Position numbers and translations under genes: made by a program | The notes under the pieces: generated by a model | Told to the model about the DNA's origin: nothing | Database searches by the model: none | The model's input: only the letters and a program-made list of their open reading frames with translations | In this document: piece after piece, positions 63,937-64,000 of the stretch | How positions within the stretch are numbered: the first letter of the stretch is position 1 | How the letters are laid out: every line of letters starts with the position of its first letter | Source: Chrysaora quinquecirrha | Taxonomy: Eukaryota > Cnidaria > Scyphozoa > Semaeostomeae > Pelagiidae | DNA: 64,000 bases | Reading direction: 5' to 3' | Assembly: GCA_014526335.1 (NCBI GenBank) | Contig: JACTAT010000006.1 | Coordinates: 1,938,738 to 2,002,737 of the forward strand

Positions 63937-64000
63937 CTGTTTCAATAAATATATAATGATCTATTAACAAAACATTTAGGAAATTAATTAATTCCTAACC

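Overview
The window is animal genomic DNA. It is AT-rich, its genes have many introns with GT/AG junctions, and it is packed with short inverted-repeat elements, tRNA-derived SINEs and microsatellites. The gene set (synaptotagmins, PCGF1, GSKIP, an E2F7/8-type factor, rhodopsin-class receptors) is metazoan. The style of the receptors and of a repeat-borne CYGCG-type domain points to a cnidarian, probably an anthozoan; that last step is inference. Gene structures were assembled by hand from reading frame, splice-site and phase consistency.

Left part (1-17.5 kb): two tandem two-exon class-A GPCR genes on + (2161-3825 and 9879-11981) lie in a duplicated segment of several kb. On the opposite strand are the first two recognisable exons of acetyl-CoA carboxylase (17486-17391 and 14845-14717). 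The next exon is not visible to the left window edge, so the receptors may sit inside a very large antisense intron. This part is full of TA-flanked MITEs.

Middle part (17.5-41 kb): an 8-kb nested inverted-repeat structure (20077-28135) surrounds a broken F-box gene and two head-to-head copies of a repeat-borne coding domain. Then come single-exon PCGF1 (+, 28529-29236), ten-exon transaldolase (-, 37484-30586) and, divergent from it, two-exon GSKIP (+, 38841-40119).

Right part (41-64 kb): two synaptotagmin genes lie in tandem on - (A, 48845-41543; B, 55037-49015) and share exon boundaries through the C2 domains. They are followed by a gene on - (63936-56942, open at the right edge) encoding the second DNA-binding domain and the tail of an atypical E2F (E2F7/8 class).

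The strongest non-gene observations are: (1) a MITE superfamily whose subfamilies share one architecture but differ in a short motif, which takes the same form at the termini and at the internal sites of each copy, with TA target duplication proved by two filled/empty-site comparisons inside the window; (2) a run of decayed copies of the synaptotagmin A last exon directly behind the real one; (3) three coding exons that each look one A short in an A-run; (4) exons tightly bracketed by large inverted repeats.
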